Assembly: GCA_027078745.1 (NCBI GenBank)
Contig: JALWWO010000006.1
Span: 62,001-126,000, forward strand
Direction of reading: 5' to 3'
DNA length: 64,000 nt
Source: Chromatiaceae bacterium
GTDB taxonomy: Bacteria; Pseudomonadota; Gammaproteobacteria; Chromatiales; Chromatiaceae
Below, in pieces: positions 55,426 to 64,000 of this stretch (positions are counted from its first letter, which is position 1; every line of letters begins with the position of its first letter). The notes beneath the pieces are model-generated. The model was not told where the DNA came from. It saw only the letters and a list, made by a program, of their open reading frames with translations, and did not search any database. The translations under genes and the position numbers were made by a program.

Positions 55426-56115
55426 ATGACTGACTTAATCGCACCCTCCATTCTCTCCGCAGACTTCGCCCGCTTGGGGGAAGAGGTGGACAATGTGTTG
55501 GCATCGGGCGCTGACATCGTTCACTTCGATGTAATGGACAATCATTATGTGCCCAACCTCACCATCGGCCCCTTGGTCTGCGAAGCCCTGCGAAAGCACG
55601 GGGTGACCGCACCCATCGATGTGCATCTCATGGTGAAGCCGGTGGATCGTATCATCCCGGACTTCGCCAAGGCGGGCGCGACCTACATCACTTTCCATCC
55701 GGAGGCCAGCGAGCACATCGACCGGAGCTTGCAGCTCATCCGCAACGAGGGCTGCAAGTCCGGTTTGGTCTTCAATCCGGCCACCCCGCTGAACTATTTG
55801 GATTATGTGATGGATAAAGTGGACATGATCTTGCTCATGTCCGTGAACCCGGGCTTCGGGGGGCAGCAGTTCATTCCCGCTACCCTGGAGAAACTGCGCC
55901 AAGTGCGGCAACGCATCGATGCTTCCGGCCTGGAGATCCGCTTGGAGATCGATGGGGGCGTGAAGGTGGACAACATCGCCGAGATCAAAGCCGCCGGCGC
56001 GGATACCTTTGTGGCGGGTTCCGGGATCTTCGGCAAGGGTTCTGAGGCAGATCCCCATCGCTACGACAGCATCATCCGCCAGATGCGGGAAGCCCTCGCA
56101 AGCGTGTCCAACTGA
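55426..56115 (+). CDS. rpe: Ribulose-phosphate 3-epimerase
   Basis: TIM-barrel enzyme of the pentose phosphate and Calvin cycles, 229 residues. [51 protein letters not shown] and EIDGGVK carry the metal ligands and catalytic Asp pair. Its stop shares one base with the gph start. The order rpe-gph-trpE is common in gammaproteobacteria. Confidence 0.98.
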   Translation: MTDLIAPSILSADFARLGEEVDNVLASGADIVHFDVMDNHYVPNLTIGPLVCEALRKHGVTAPIDVHLMVKPVDRIIPDFAKAGATYITFHPEASEHIDRSLQLIRNEGCKSGLVFNPATPLNYLDYVMDKVDMILLMSVNPGFGGQQFIPATLEKLRQVRQRIDASGLEIRLEIDGGVKVDNIAEIKAAGADTFVAGSGIFGKGSEADPHRYDSIIRQMREALASVSN

Positions 56116-56831
56116 TGGCTGGTCCGCATCCATCGGCAGCTCGGTTTCCCCTGCGCCCGAAGATGATCCTCATCGATGTGGATGGCACCTTGGTGGACAG
56201 TGTGCCGGATCTCGCCTATTGCGTGGATGTCATGATGAAACGCTTGGGCCGCCCGCCCCACGGAGAAGCCAAGGTGCGGGATTGGGTGGGCAATGGAGTG
56301 GAACGGCTGGTGCGCCGGGCGCTCGTCGGCCAGTTAGACGGGGAGCCGGACGAAGCAGAGTTCCAGCAGGCCTATCCCCTGTTCCTGGCCTGCTATCAGG
56401 AAAACACCGCCAAGCGCTCCGTGCTCTACCCAGGCGTTCGGAAAGGGCTGGATTACCTGCGGGAAGCGGGCTATGCCCTGGGCTGTGTTACCAACAAGGC
56501 GGCCCGGTTCACGGAACCCCTCCTGCGGGATTTGGGCATCGCCGATTACTTCGGTCTCATCCTCAGCGGAGACAGCCTACCCCGCAAGAAGCCGGATCCT
56601 CTGCCCCTGCGCCATGCGGCCGCTCACTTCGGGGTGACACCGGAAGCCTCCCTCATGATCGGGGATTCCATCAGCGATGTGAAAGCCGCACGGGCGGCGG
56701 GATTTCACATCTTCTGCATGACCTATGGCTACAATCACGGGCAGGACATCCGCGAAGCCCATCCGGATGCCGTGCTGGATTCCCTCGCAGAGATCCGGAA
56801 CCTATTAGCACCCGCAGCACAAACTCCATGA
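56115..56831 (+). CDS. gph: Phosphoglycolate phosphatase
   Basis: HAD-family enzyme that removes 2-phosphoglycolate produced by DNA repair or by RuBisCO oxygenation. The 238-residue protein has [13 protein letters not shown] (nucleophile Asp), [13 protein letters not shown] (motif II), the Lys of RKKPDPLPL and [16 protein letters not shown] (motif IV). It is coupled at both ends, to rpe (TGATG) and trpE (ATGA). Family members can differ in substrate, but the neighbourhood favours this call. Confidence 0.95.
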   Translation: MAGPHPSAARFPLRPKMILIDVDGTLVDSVPDLAYCVDVMMKRLGRPPHGEAKVRDWVGNGVERLVRRALVGQLDGEPDEAEFQQAYPLFLACYQENTAKRSVLYPGVRKGLDYLREAGYALGCVTNKAARFTEPLLRDLGIADYFGLILSGDSLPRKKPDPLPLRHAAAHFGVTPEASLMIGDSISDVKAARAAGFHIFCMTYGYNHGQDIREAHPDAVLDSLAEIRNLLAPAAQTP

Positions 56832-58321
56832 ACCGCGCTGATTTCGAGGCCCTCGCCGTGCAGGGCTACAATCGCATTCCCCTGGTCTGCGAAGTCCTGG
56901 CAGATCTGGACACGCCCCTGAGCGTCTATCTCAAGCTCGCCAACCGCCCCTATAGCTATCTGTTCGAATCCGTGCAGGGAGGAGAGAAATGGGGGCGCTA
57001 TTCCATCATCGGCCTCCCCTGCCGCCAGTATCTGGAAGTGCGGGGACATCGGGTGCGCCGGTTCCTGGATGGAGACCTGGTTGAGGAAGCGGAGGTTCCG
57101 GATCCCCTCGCTTGGATCACCGCCTTTCAACAGCGTTTTCGGGTGGCGGAACCGCCGAACCTGCCCCGGTTTGCCGGCGGGTTGGTGGGCTATTTCGGCT
57201 ATGACAGCATCCGCTACATCGAACCTCGGCTTGCCCAATGCCCCAATCCGGACAGCTTAGGCACGCCGGATATCCTCCTCATGGTCTCCGATGAAGTGAT
57301 CGTCTTCGATAACCTCCGAGGACGCATCTATATCATCGTGCATTTGGATCCCAGCACCGGAGACACCTTTGCCGAAGGAGAAGCCCGCATTCAAGCGCTC
57401 ATCACGCAGATGCGGCGGGAAATGCCCGCCCAACCCTGTTCTCCAGCGCGGCAGGTGCAAGAATCGGATTTCATCTCCGGCTTCACGGAGACGGGCTTTA
57501 AGGCAGCGGTAAATCGGATCAAGGAATATATCCTGGCGGGGGACTGCATGCAGGTCGTCCTCTCCCAACGCCTTTCCATCCCCTATCAAGCGCCCCCCCT
57601 GGATCTCTACCGCGCCTTGCGGGGCTTGAATCCCTCTCCCTATATGTATTTTCTAGATCTGGACCGCTTTCAGATCGTGGGCTCTTCTCCGGAAATCCTC
57701 ACGCGGTTGGAAGATGGCCTGGTCACGGTACGGCCCATCGCGGGCACCCGTCGCCGAGGCTACACGGAAGCGGAAGATCAGGCCTTGGAACGGGAACTGC
57801 TCGCCGATCCCAAGGAACTGGCGGAGCATTTGATGCTCATCGATCTGGGGCGCAACGATGTGGGGCGGGTGGCCCAGGTGGGCACGGTGCGCTTAACCGA
57901 TCGAATGATCGTGGAACGCTATTCCCATGTGATGCACATCGTTTCCAATGTGGTGGGCACCTTGCGGCCCGGCCTCAGCGCCATGGATGTGCTCCGAGCC
58001 ACCTTTCCGGCGGGCACGGTTTCCGGTGCCCCCAAGATCCGGGCCATGGAGATCATCGATGAGTTGGAGCCGGTGAAGCGAGGCATCTACTCCGGCGCCG
58101 TGGGCTATCTCGCCTGGAACGGCAACATGGACACCGCTATCGCCATCCGCACCGCAGTGATTCAGGATCAGCAGCTGCACATTCAAGCGGGCGCGGGCAT
58201 CGTGGCAGACTCCCAACCGGATCTGGAATGGAAGGAAACCATGAACAAGGGCCGCGCTATCTTTCGGGCGGTAGCGCAAGCGGAGCAGGGCATTGACCGT
58301 CATGAGTGTGCGAGCAACTGA
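56828..58321 (+). CDS. trpE: Anthranilate synthase component I
   Basis: Makes anthranilate from chorismate with the glutaminase TrpG, first step of tryptophan synthesis. It has 497 residues. The N-terminal domain includes [20 protein letters not shown], in which the LLES-like motif binds feedback tryptophan. The catalytic domain has [31 protein letters not shown] and the C-terminal [18 protein letters not shown]. No trpG follows; the downstream gene tilS is on the other strand. It overlaps gph by four bases. Confidence 0.97.
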   Translation: MNRADFEALAVQGYNRIPLVCEVLADLDTPLSVYLKLANRPYSYLFESVQGGEKWGRYSIIGLPCRQYLEVRGHRVRRFLDGDLVEEAEVPDPLAWITAFQQRFRVAEPPNLPRFAGGLVGYFGYDSIRYIEPRLAQCPNPDSLGTPDILLMVSDEVIVFDNLRGRIYIIVHLDPSTGDTFAEGEARIQALITQMRREMPAQPCSPARQVQESDFISGFTETGFKAAVNRIKEYILAGDCMQVVLSQRLSIPYQAPPLDLYRALRGLNPSPYMYFLDLDRFQIVGSSPEILTRLEDGLVTVRPIAGTRRRGYTEAEDQALERELLADPKELAEHLMLIDLGRNDVGRVAQVGTVRLTDRMIVERYSHVMHIVSNVVGTLRPGLSAMDVLRATFPAGTVSGAPKIRAMEIIDELEPVKRGIYSGAVGYLAWNGNMDTAIAIRTAVIQDQQLHIQAGAGIVADSQPDLEWKETMNKGRAIFRAVAQAEQGIDRHECASN

Positions 58322-58414
58322 TAGCTAGCAACTAGTCTCCAGAGACTTGTTCTAAACCCGGGAACCGACCCTCGGCGGGGCAGGTCTAGGGAAAAGCGAG
58401 CCGCGCATCTGGAG

Positions 58415-59734
58415 CTATGACCGATTCACTTCTAGAAAATCCCTCCAGGCGCCCTCCCAGCGCACCCGAAAATCTGGTGCGCGCACACAGCGCCAGCGAT
58501 CACCCCGAGCGATGAGCTGATCGCCTGCAAACAGATAGGGCAGATAGGGACGCAGCCAGGGGGGAATGCCCGCCTCTTGGAAAAGCTGCTTAAACCGCCG
58601 ATAGTGCCCCTGACCCGAGGGACGGCAGCCCCGTTCTTCAGCGGAAAACCGCACCTGCAGACCGCCTGGCCAATATTCCGCAGGGTCCACCGGTCGGCCA
58701 GCGGGATCGGTCAAGCGAAGCCGACCCAGGGGTTCGGGCAAGCTGAGTTCCCCCCACATCCAGCGAAGCACTGCTTTGGGTACAGGGGGCAGCGGGGGCA
58801 GGATGAAGAGATCGTCCCGATAGCGGCGGACTTCAGCCCCCGACCAGACCACCAACGGAGAACGATCCGGCGCCGCTCGAAGCACTTCCCGCTGAATGCG
58901 CCGCAGGTGTCGGCTGTCTGGCACCGGTAATGCCCGCCGGGCAATCCAGTGGCGCAGCAGGGCAGATTGTCGGGCGGGAGAAGCCGCCAGCAATTTCCGA
59001 ATGGAAAGGCTGTTCGGGGTTCTGCCCTGGTAGCGGGGCAGTGCTTCCCCGAGCTGTTCTTCCAACAACGCCTGGGCTTCCGCGCAATGGCTTGCAGAAC
59101 GGGCGATGGTCGCAGCGCAGCTGGGCCAGCGGCTTTTCAACCTGGGCAAGACCTGATGGCGGAGATAGCTGCGGTCCAAAGCGAGATCCTGATTCATGGG
59201 ATCCGAGATCCAGGAAAGCCCCTGTTCTCGGGCATAGCGCAGCAGGGTTTCCCGATCTTCGTCCAGCAGGGGTCGCAGGAGTTGGCCCGCCCCCAGGGGG
59301 GCTTGCTTAGGCATGGCGGCCAGCCCTTTGAGTCCGCTGCCCCGCAACAAGGCTAGCAACAGGGTTTCCGCTTGATCATCCCGATGATGGGCGGTGAGCA
59401 GGATTTCTCCGGGAGCGAGCAGCTGCCGAAAGACTCGATAGCGGGCGGAGCGGGCGAGGGCTTCCAGACTTTTTCCCCGCATTGGATGCAAGTTCAATCG
59501 AAATCGCTTCAGGGGAATGCCAAGCCCTGCACAGCGCCTTTGACAGCGGGCTTCCCAAGCATCGGCTTCTGCCTGCAAACCGTGGTGCACATGCACCGCT
59601 GCCAACTCACCGGAAAGGGCTCGGCGGTTTTCTGCCAAAAGGTGGAGCAGCACTTCGGAATCCAAGCCCCCGCTATAAGCGACCCAATAGCGGGGTGCGG
59701 GTGGAAGATGGGGAATGAGCGCCGAGAGGGACAA
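58415..59734 (-). CDS. tilS: tRNA(Ile)-lysidine synthase
   Basis: Modifies C34 of tRNA-Ile2 so that it reads AUA. The 439-residue protein has the PP-loop YSGGLDSEVLLHLL, the HHRDDQAETLLLALLRGSGLKGLAAM motif region (cut here to HHRDDQAET), a central helical domain and the C-terminal TilS domain. The only start that keeps the PP-loop strand is TTG at 59734, without an obvious ribosome site. It is convergent with trpE. The gap holds only a weak 5-6 pair inverted repeat near 58334-58347. Confidence 0.95.
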   Translation of the reverse strand: MSLSALIPHLPPAPRYWVAYSGGLDSEVLLHLLAENRRALSGELAAVHVHHGLQAEADAWEARCQRRCAGLGIPLKRFRLNLHPMRGKSLEALARSARYRVFRQLLAPGEILLTAHHRDDQAETLLLALLRGSGLKGLAAMPKQAPLGAGQLLRPLLDEDRETLLRYAREQGLSWISDPMNQDLALDRSYLRHQVLPRLKSRWPSCAATIARSASHCAEAQALLEEQLGEALPRYQGRTPNSLSIRKLLAASPARQSALLRHWIARRALPVPDSRHLRRIQREVLRAAPDRSPLVVWSGAEVRRYRDDLFILPPLPPVPKAVLRWMWGELSLPEPLGRLRLTDPAGRPVDPAEYWPGGLQVRFSAEERGCRPSGQGHYRRFKQLFQEAGIPPWLRPYLPYLFAGDQLIARGDRWRCVRAPDFRVRWEGAWRDFLEVNRS

Positions 59735-59772
59735 GAGAAAACGGGCTGGCCTTCCCTGGCCAGGTGCAGCGG

Positions 59773-62076
59773 TCAGAATTCCAGACGCAGTCCGCCGCCG
59801 ATGGTATAGGCGTTCAAATCGCTATACCCAAAGAGCTTGCGATAGTAGAGGAACGCGGAACGCCCCTTGGCGAACTGGGCCGACACACCGATCCGCAGGT
59901 TGTAATAATCCTTGTCGTTGCGGTCCGTGGGCAAGGAAAATTGGGTGCGGCTCGTGTCCTGCACGAAATGGCCGACCACATTGTCCCCGCCGTCCTCAAA
60001 CTCGTGCACCCATTCCAGATGGGCGCTGGGCTGGAGCACGCCCCAACTAGTGCTGATGGCATAGGCGACTTCTGCGCCAAGCTGACTGTGGAAGAAGGTT
60101 ACATCCTGATCTTGGATGCGCACTGCCCAGCCCCCCCCGTCTGCCGTGGGATTGCTCATGCGTTCCTGATAGCCGTCTACATCCGTCTGGACATATTCCA
60201 ATCGGGCAGTGGGGCCGAAGGACCAGGGACCGCGGGATAGGCTGTAACCGCCGCCCAGGGAGGCGGACCATTGATGACCCTTGAAATCCGCAAAGGCGGT
60301 TTGATTCACGCGGATGGAATTGATTTCGTAGCGGATGCGGCGGCGCTGGTCGTAATCGTCCCAGCCATAGCTGAAGATGCCGTCCAGATAGAAACCGTTG
60401 TCCTGATAATAGGTGCCGTACAGGCTCAGATGATAGGCATCGATATCTAGGCTGCCGCCGTTGCTGTCCAGATCCGTGTTGTTGCTCGTGTAGCCGAAGG
60501 CGAGGCCGCCGATTAAGTTCTCTTGGAACCGATAGTCCGCACCCAGGGTGATGGAAACAGCATTCGTATCAAAGCCTGCCGCGTTCTGGGTGCGGTCTCG
60601 ATCTCCCGCGCTATAGGAACCGTTGATGAAGATCCCCCAGCGCCCAAAGCTGAGCACCTCATCTCCGGCGGCACCGCCCAGCCCTTCTAAGATCTGGGCG
60701 ATGGGCAGGTTTTCCCCGTCCAGATTGACCGTCAACCCTCGAAGGCTCAGTCCGGTGATACCGCCCCGAAGCGCTGCGATGCGGGTGCTGAGATTGCGGA
60801 ACTGGGCTTGTACACTGGTTTGCGCTGCATCGACTGAAGTGCTCGCCTGATCTGCGGTCACTTGACTCAGGGCGTGGGAAGCTTGGGTTTGGTTATTCTG
60901 CAGAGCGGCGCTCACCACCTGATCGCAATCTCGTTGCAGCCGATCTAGGGCAACTCCCTTGGGACAGATGGTGCTGATCGCAGCGGCAACCGACCGCTGT
61001 GGCGGCGTTCTAGCGATGGATTCCATGGCGTGATCGATTTCTTCTTGGGTCGGTCCTTCGGACTCCTCTTTCTCCACGCGGATGGTGACGGGAACCGTCG
61101 CTTGGGCCCCATCCGCGCCCTTAACGGTGATGAGATCTTGCAAGGACTGGCCCGCCGCCGTGTCAGGGATCCGATAGCGATAGGTGATGGTTTCATTCAA
61201 TCCGGGCGCATCTGTGCTAAAGCCCGCCCGATCTGGGGTAGCAGAGGACAACCGGAAGGGAGGCGTTCCCGATCGGATCTTGAAATTCGCCCAAGGGGTA
61301 TTTCCGGCTTTCCCCTGTAATTGCAGGCTGGCAGGTTCTACTTGAATGTCTTGAACGGGTGGTTGGTTCACCTGAATGGTGACAGGCAATCGGATGGCTG
61401 TTCCCGCAGCGGGCTGAATTTGGATGGAATCGGAGAAGCTCACGCCTGGCGCGGCATCCGATGGAATTGCAAAACGATAGGTGACAGCTTGATTGAGCTC
61501 GACGGAGCTTTGATCCAGTGTACCCTGGTTGGCGCTCAGATAGAAAGGATCAGTGCCCGCGATCACTTGAAAGCTGCCCTGTACGGTTTCCCCGGGGACG
61601 CCCTGAAGATTCAGCTGACTGGGACTGACTTTCACGGGTACTTCCTGCACTTGGAAAGTGGTTTCTGCTTGGGTGCCGATGGGGGCAACGTCGAGATAAG
61701 AATAGTGCGCAGTACCGGAAAGGCTGACTAAGAGCCGGTACTTCCCGGGCAGCCTATAGGCATCTGGAGAGATTTCGAAGCGATCCTCAAAGTAGCCGAC
61801 GTTCGCTACGGATTGCCCATCGAGGTAAGCGGGGTCCTCCTCACGATAGATAGAAACCCCGTTTCGATACAGCGTGATAGTTTTCGCACCGGAAAGCGAA
61901 TACGCCTCCGTTTCCACCCGCATATGGAAAACAACGGTTTCCCCGGGAGATACCACAGTAGGTTGAGCGGTCAAGCTAGTGATCAGCGTAGTTGCCCGGG
62001 CGGTGCTGGCTCCGAACAGAAAGAGAAGTACCCCAAACCATGGGTACAACGACCAAGGTTGCAATCGTATTTGCAT
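59773..62076 (-). CDS. Autotransporter-domain outer-membrane protein with two Ig-like repeats
   Basis: A 767-residue protein with a signal peptide (cut near TARA). An extracellular-type beta domain (about residues 30-140) comes first. Two tandem repeats of about 95 residues follow, beginning VSPSQLNLQG and VEPASLQLQG and ending LPVTIQV and VPVTIRV. A helical linker (CPKGVALDRLQRDCDQVVSAAL) with a Cys pair and Gln/Ala-rich heptads comes next. The last 280 residues form the 12-strand autotransporter barrel, ending in Phe (IGGGLRLEF). The passenger lacks the usual beta-helix repeats. Adhesion or cell-surface display is inferred. Confidence 0.88.
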   Translation of the reverse strand: MQIRLQPWSLYPWFGVLLFLFGASTARATTLITSLTAQPTVVSPGETVVFHMRVETEAYSLSGAKTITLYRNGVSIYREEDPAYLDGQSVANVGYFEDRFEISPDAYRLPGKYRLLVSLSGTAHYSYLDVAPIGTQAETTFQVQEVPVKVSPSQLNLQGVPGETVQGSFQVIAGTDPFYLSANQGTLDQSSVELNQAVTYRFAIPSDAAPGVSFSDSIQIQPAAGTAIRLPVTIQVNQPPVQDIQVEPASLQLQGKAGNTPWANFKIRSGTPPFRLSSATPDRAGFSTDAPGLNETITYRYRIPDTAAGQSLQDLITVKGADGAQATVPVTIRVEKEESEGPTQEEIDHAMESIARTPPQRSVAAAISTICPKGVALDRLQRDCDQVVSAALQNNQTQASHALSQVTADQASTSVDAAQTSVQAQFRNLSTRIAALRGGITGLSLRGLTVNLDGENLPIAQILEGLGGAAGDEVLSFGRWGIFINGSYSAGDRDRTQNAAGFDTNAVSITLGADYRFQENLIGGLAFGYTSNNTDLDSNGGSLDIDAYHLSLYGTYYQDNGFYLDGIFSYGWDDYDQRRRIRYEINSIRVNQTAFADFKGHQWSASLGGGYSLSRGPWSFGPTARLEYVQTDVDGYQERMSNPTADGGGWAVRIQDQDVTFFHSQLGAEVAYAISTSWGVLQPSAHLEWVHEFEDGGDNVVGHFVQDTSRTQFSLPTDRNDKDYYNLRIGVSAQFAKGRSAFLYYRKLFGYSDLNAYTIGGGLRLEF

Positions 62077-62366
62077 GGAAACCCCCGATGAGCAGTGTCA
62101 GCGCTGTCAGTTGTCACAGGAAAACAACTTTCAACTCGGATTCATGGATACCATAGTTATTCTAGGGATGCTTTGTCGATTTTGTCCAACAGAGAAGGAA
62201 AGTCTCGGGGAATCGTAGGGCTCCGCTGCACAGTCCGAGCTAGAACAATCCCCTACTCGCGTCCGGCTAGAATGATCTGGGTCTTCGTGGCTGTGCTATA
62301 GTTAAACTATTCATCCTTTTATTTCTCCTTTCCTTGCAACCCTGTGGAAATAGAAGAGGTCAGAGC

Positions 62367-62660
62367 GTGAAAAGGTTTCGTTTGCCGGTAATCCTTAGTA
62401 TTACACTAGGAATTCTGGGAGCAGTGCAAGGCTGTGCGGGACCCGAGCCAAGACCCCCAGAAGGGCGGCGCGGTCCCCCACCCTTCAGCCTGTTGGATCA
62501 AAATCAAGATGGCTATCTCTACTTGGATGAATTCCGCCAGCATCCCATCCCCCAGGGCACCCATGAACAGATTTTCCGGGAACTGGACGCCAATGGGGAT
62601 GGGGTCGTCACCCGAGAGGAATACGATAGCCACCGTCCACCAGGACCGCCACCCGCTTGA
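62367..62660 (+). CDS. EF-hand lipoprotein
   Basis: A 97-residue protein with a signal peptide ending GAVQGC, a possible lipobox. Two EF-hand loops follow: DQNQDGYLYLDE and DANGDGVVTREE, both with the full set of oxygen ligands. A Pro-rich tail closes it. The start GTG at 62367 is supported by GAGGT seven bases before it. It is probably a calcium-binding periplasmic or outer-membrane protein. It is followed 33 bases later by a radical SAM gene. Confidence 0.85.
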   Translation: MKRFRLPVILSITLGILGAVQGCAGPEPRPPEGRRGPPPFSLLDQNQDGYLYLDEFRQHPIPQGTHEQIFRELDANGDGVVTREEYDSHRPPGPPPA

Positions 62661-62693
62661 CGGGTTGCCGTTCTACCCTAGGAGTATTTCGCC

Positions 62694-64000
62694 ATGAAGA
62701 AGACCATCGCGGAGATCATCGAAAACGCCCGTTCTCGAGTGGATGACTTCCGACGCTTGCAGAAATTGGGGTTGATCTATCGGGGGGATTTCTTCCCCTC
62801 CGTGCACTATCCGCCCATCACCATGTATCAGCCCATCACTGATGACGAGCTGTTCGAAACCTATACCATGCCCGAGGATGGGCGGCTGGATGTATACGCC
62901 CACATTCCTTTCTGCCGGCAAAGGTGTGTCTTCTGCCATTATCCCCTCAAGCTCGGCACCGCTCAGGGCGATGAGAAGGATCGCTATCTGTCTGCCATGG
63001 AACGGGAAATGGATATCTACATGGCCAAGCTCGGCATCGACCGCATCATCGCTCGGTCCATTCTGGTGGGCGGGGGCACGCCCACCTATTTGAGCCTGTC
63101 CCAGCAGCGGCGGTTTTTCGAGATGATGGCCAAGCGCATCGATCTATCCACCTGCCGGCAGTACACTTTCGATGTGGATCCCAACACCATCATCGGCGAG
63201 GAAGGGCGGGCGCGCCTTCAGATGATGCGGGATTATGGGGTGGATCGCCTCACCATCGGTGTCCAATCCCTGGATGATCAGATCCTGCATCTGATGAATC
63301 GCCATCACAGCGCCAAACAAGCCCTTGAATCCATCGAAGAAACGCATCGAGCGGGCATGACGGTGAACATCGAATTCATCTTCGGCTTCCCCGGGCAGAC
63401 GGTGGAAGGCTGGGCGGAGATGATCGAACAGGCCTGTCAGCTCGGTGTGGAGGAAATCCAGCTCTATCGGCTCAAGATCGATGCCTATGGGGATTATCAG
63501 GGACCGGTGAAACGCTTTATCGAAAAGCATCCCGAGCTCGTTCCCACAGTGGAGCAAACCCTCATCATGAAGCAGGTGGCCATCGATATCTTGGCGGAAT
63601 ACGGTTACACCGAGAACTTGCGGCGGGTGTTTTCCAAGGAATACCGGCATCATTCCCGCTACGCCCATAACCAATGCTGCCGGCTCTTGGATCAGATCGG
63701 CTTTGGGCTCACTGCCTTCAGCAGCCTGCGGGATCGGTTCGCCCTCAACACCCAGCACTTCGACGAGTACTACCGGCTCATTGATTCCGGTCATCTCCCC
63801 ATCAATCGGGGACTCGTGCGCAGCCCAGAAGAACAGATCCGTTGGGCGATCATCTTACCCCTCAAAAATCGGTCCGCTCGGCGGAGCGATTTTCTGCGGG
63901 TGACGGGCAAGCCCATGGAACGCTATTTCCGCGCGAAGATCGCTAAGCTAGAAGAAGCTGGGCTAGTGGTTGAGGAAAAGGAGCGATTGGTACTGACCAA
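62694..64000 (+). CDS. HemN-like radical SAM protein, partial (runs off window end)
   Basis: The frame is open for about 435 residues from the ATG at 62694 (AGGAG nine bases before) to the window edge. The radical SAM cluster motif is C-x3-C-x2-C in IPFCRQRCVFCHYP. Coproporphyrinogen-oxidase-like features follow: VGGGTPTYLS, VDPNTI, RLTIGVQSLDDQILHLMNR, FIFGFPGQTVEGW, and a C-terminal winged-helix part (EEQIRWAIILPLKNRSARRSDF). It is of the HemN/HemW superfamily, but the atypical N-terminus argues against canonical HemN or HemW. Substrate unknown. Confidence 0.9.
   Translation, partial: MKKTIAEIIENARSRVDDFRRLQKLGLIYRGDFFPSVHYPPITMYQPITDDELFETYTMPEDGRLDVYAHIPFCRQRCVFCHYPLKLGTAQGDEKDRYLSAMEREMDIYMAKLGIDRIIARSILVGGGTPTYLSLSQQRRFFEMMAKRIDLSTCRQYTFDVDPNTIIGEEGRARLQMMRDYGVDRLTIGVQSLDDQILHLMNRHHSAKQALESIEETHRAGMTVNIEFIFGFPGQTVEGWAEMIEQACQLGVEEIQLYRLKIDAYGDYQGPVKRFIEKHPELVPTVEQTLIMKQVAIDILAEYGYTENLRRVFSKEYRHHSRYAHNQCCRLLDQIGFGLTAFSSLRDRFALNTQHFDEYYRLIDSGHLPINRGLVRSPEEQIRWAIILPLKNRSARRSDFLRVTGKPMERYFRAKIAKLEEAGLVVEEKERLVLT

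Noticed and set aside
58334-58347. Inverted repeat AGTCTC/GAGACT between trpE and tilS as a terminator
   Set aside because: The stem is only 5-6 pairs with a 2-4 base loop and no proper T-run.

Overview
This window reads as chromosome of a GC-rich gammaproteobacterium with an outer membrane. The evidence is a Kdo transferase (waaA), GmhB, RlpA, AmpG, a trimeric-type porin, an autotransporter, a DUF2782 protein, a methylthioinosine phosphorylase and a complete iscRSUA-hscBA-fdx-iscX operon. SoxB (thiosulfate oxidation), MenA and MenB (menaquinone) and pyruvate phosphate dikinase suggest a sulfur-oxidising or chemolithotrophic/methylotrophic life style. The species cannot be fixed from the sequence alone. 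Gene density is very high, with many 1-4 base stop/start overlaps. No insertion sequence, prophage, CRISPR array or rRNA operon was seen.

Layout. 1-6.2 kb: ppdK (3' part cut by the window edge, minus strand), valS, and a solitary HSDR_N nuclease-like protein. 6.2-18.2 kb: a surface-polysaccharide region with DUF2304, GT4, two membrane proteins, an AT-rich GT2 gene broken by two A-tract frameshifts, waaA, a second GT2 and an undecaprenyl-phosphate sugar transferase. It is interrupted by two SLC13/NhaD-type ion transporters. 18.2-23.7 kb: the ISC iron-sulfur operon with a near-perfect IscR operator on its promoter. 23.7-32.6 kb: rhodanese, ampG, mfd, a VpsR-like regulator lacking the sigma54-contact loop, sfsA, acyP and rlpA. 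32.6-42.1 kb: a VWA/metallopeptidase-MoxR pair, a tiny LRV protein, plsC, gmhB, an L,D-transpeptidase, a PBP4-type carboxypeptidase, three lipoproteins (PDZ-less DegP-like protease, His/Pro-rich, double VOC) and a methylthioinosine phosphorylase.

42.1-49.5 kb: menB-menA-DUF2782-dctQ-dctM on the minus strand, rpiA and a porin sharing one bidirectional terminator, and rplM-rpsI-tRNA-Gln as one transcription unit with an unusual leader. 49.6-64 kb: TraB/GumN protein, soxB-nrdB overlapping by four bases, an FmdB-like zinc ribbon, a CbiM-like membrane protein, djlA, rpe-gph-trpE as an overlapping chain, tilS, an autotransporter with two Ig-like repeats, an EF-hand lipoprotein and a radical SAM protein cut by the window end.

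Functional themes are envelope building and peptidoglycan turnover (waaA, gmhB, plsC, rlpA, L,D-transpeptidase, PBP4, ampG, polysaccharide genes), Fe-S biogenesis, and core translation and repair (valS, rplM, rpsI, tRNA-Gln, tilS, mfd). I did not find a clear new multi-gene system such as a defence island. The best candidates for something unusual are the rplM leader, the doubly A-tract-frameshifted glycosyltransferase, the GAFTGA-less regulator, the receptor-less TRAP/menaquinone operon and the cluster of odd lipoproteins.
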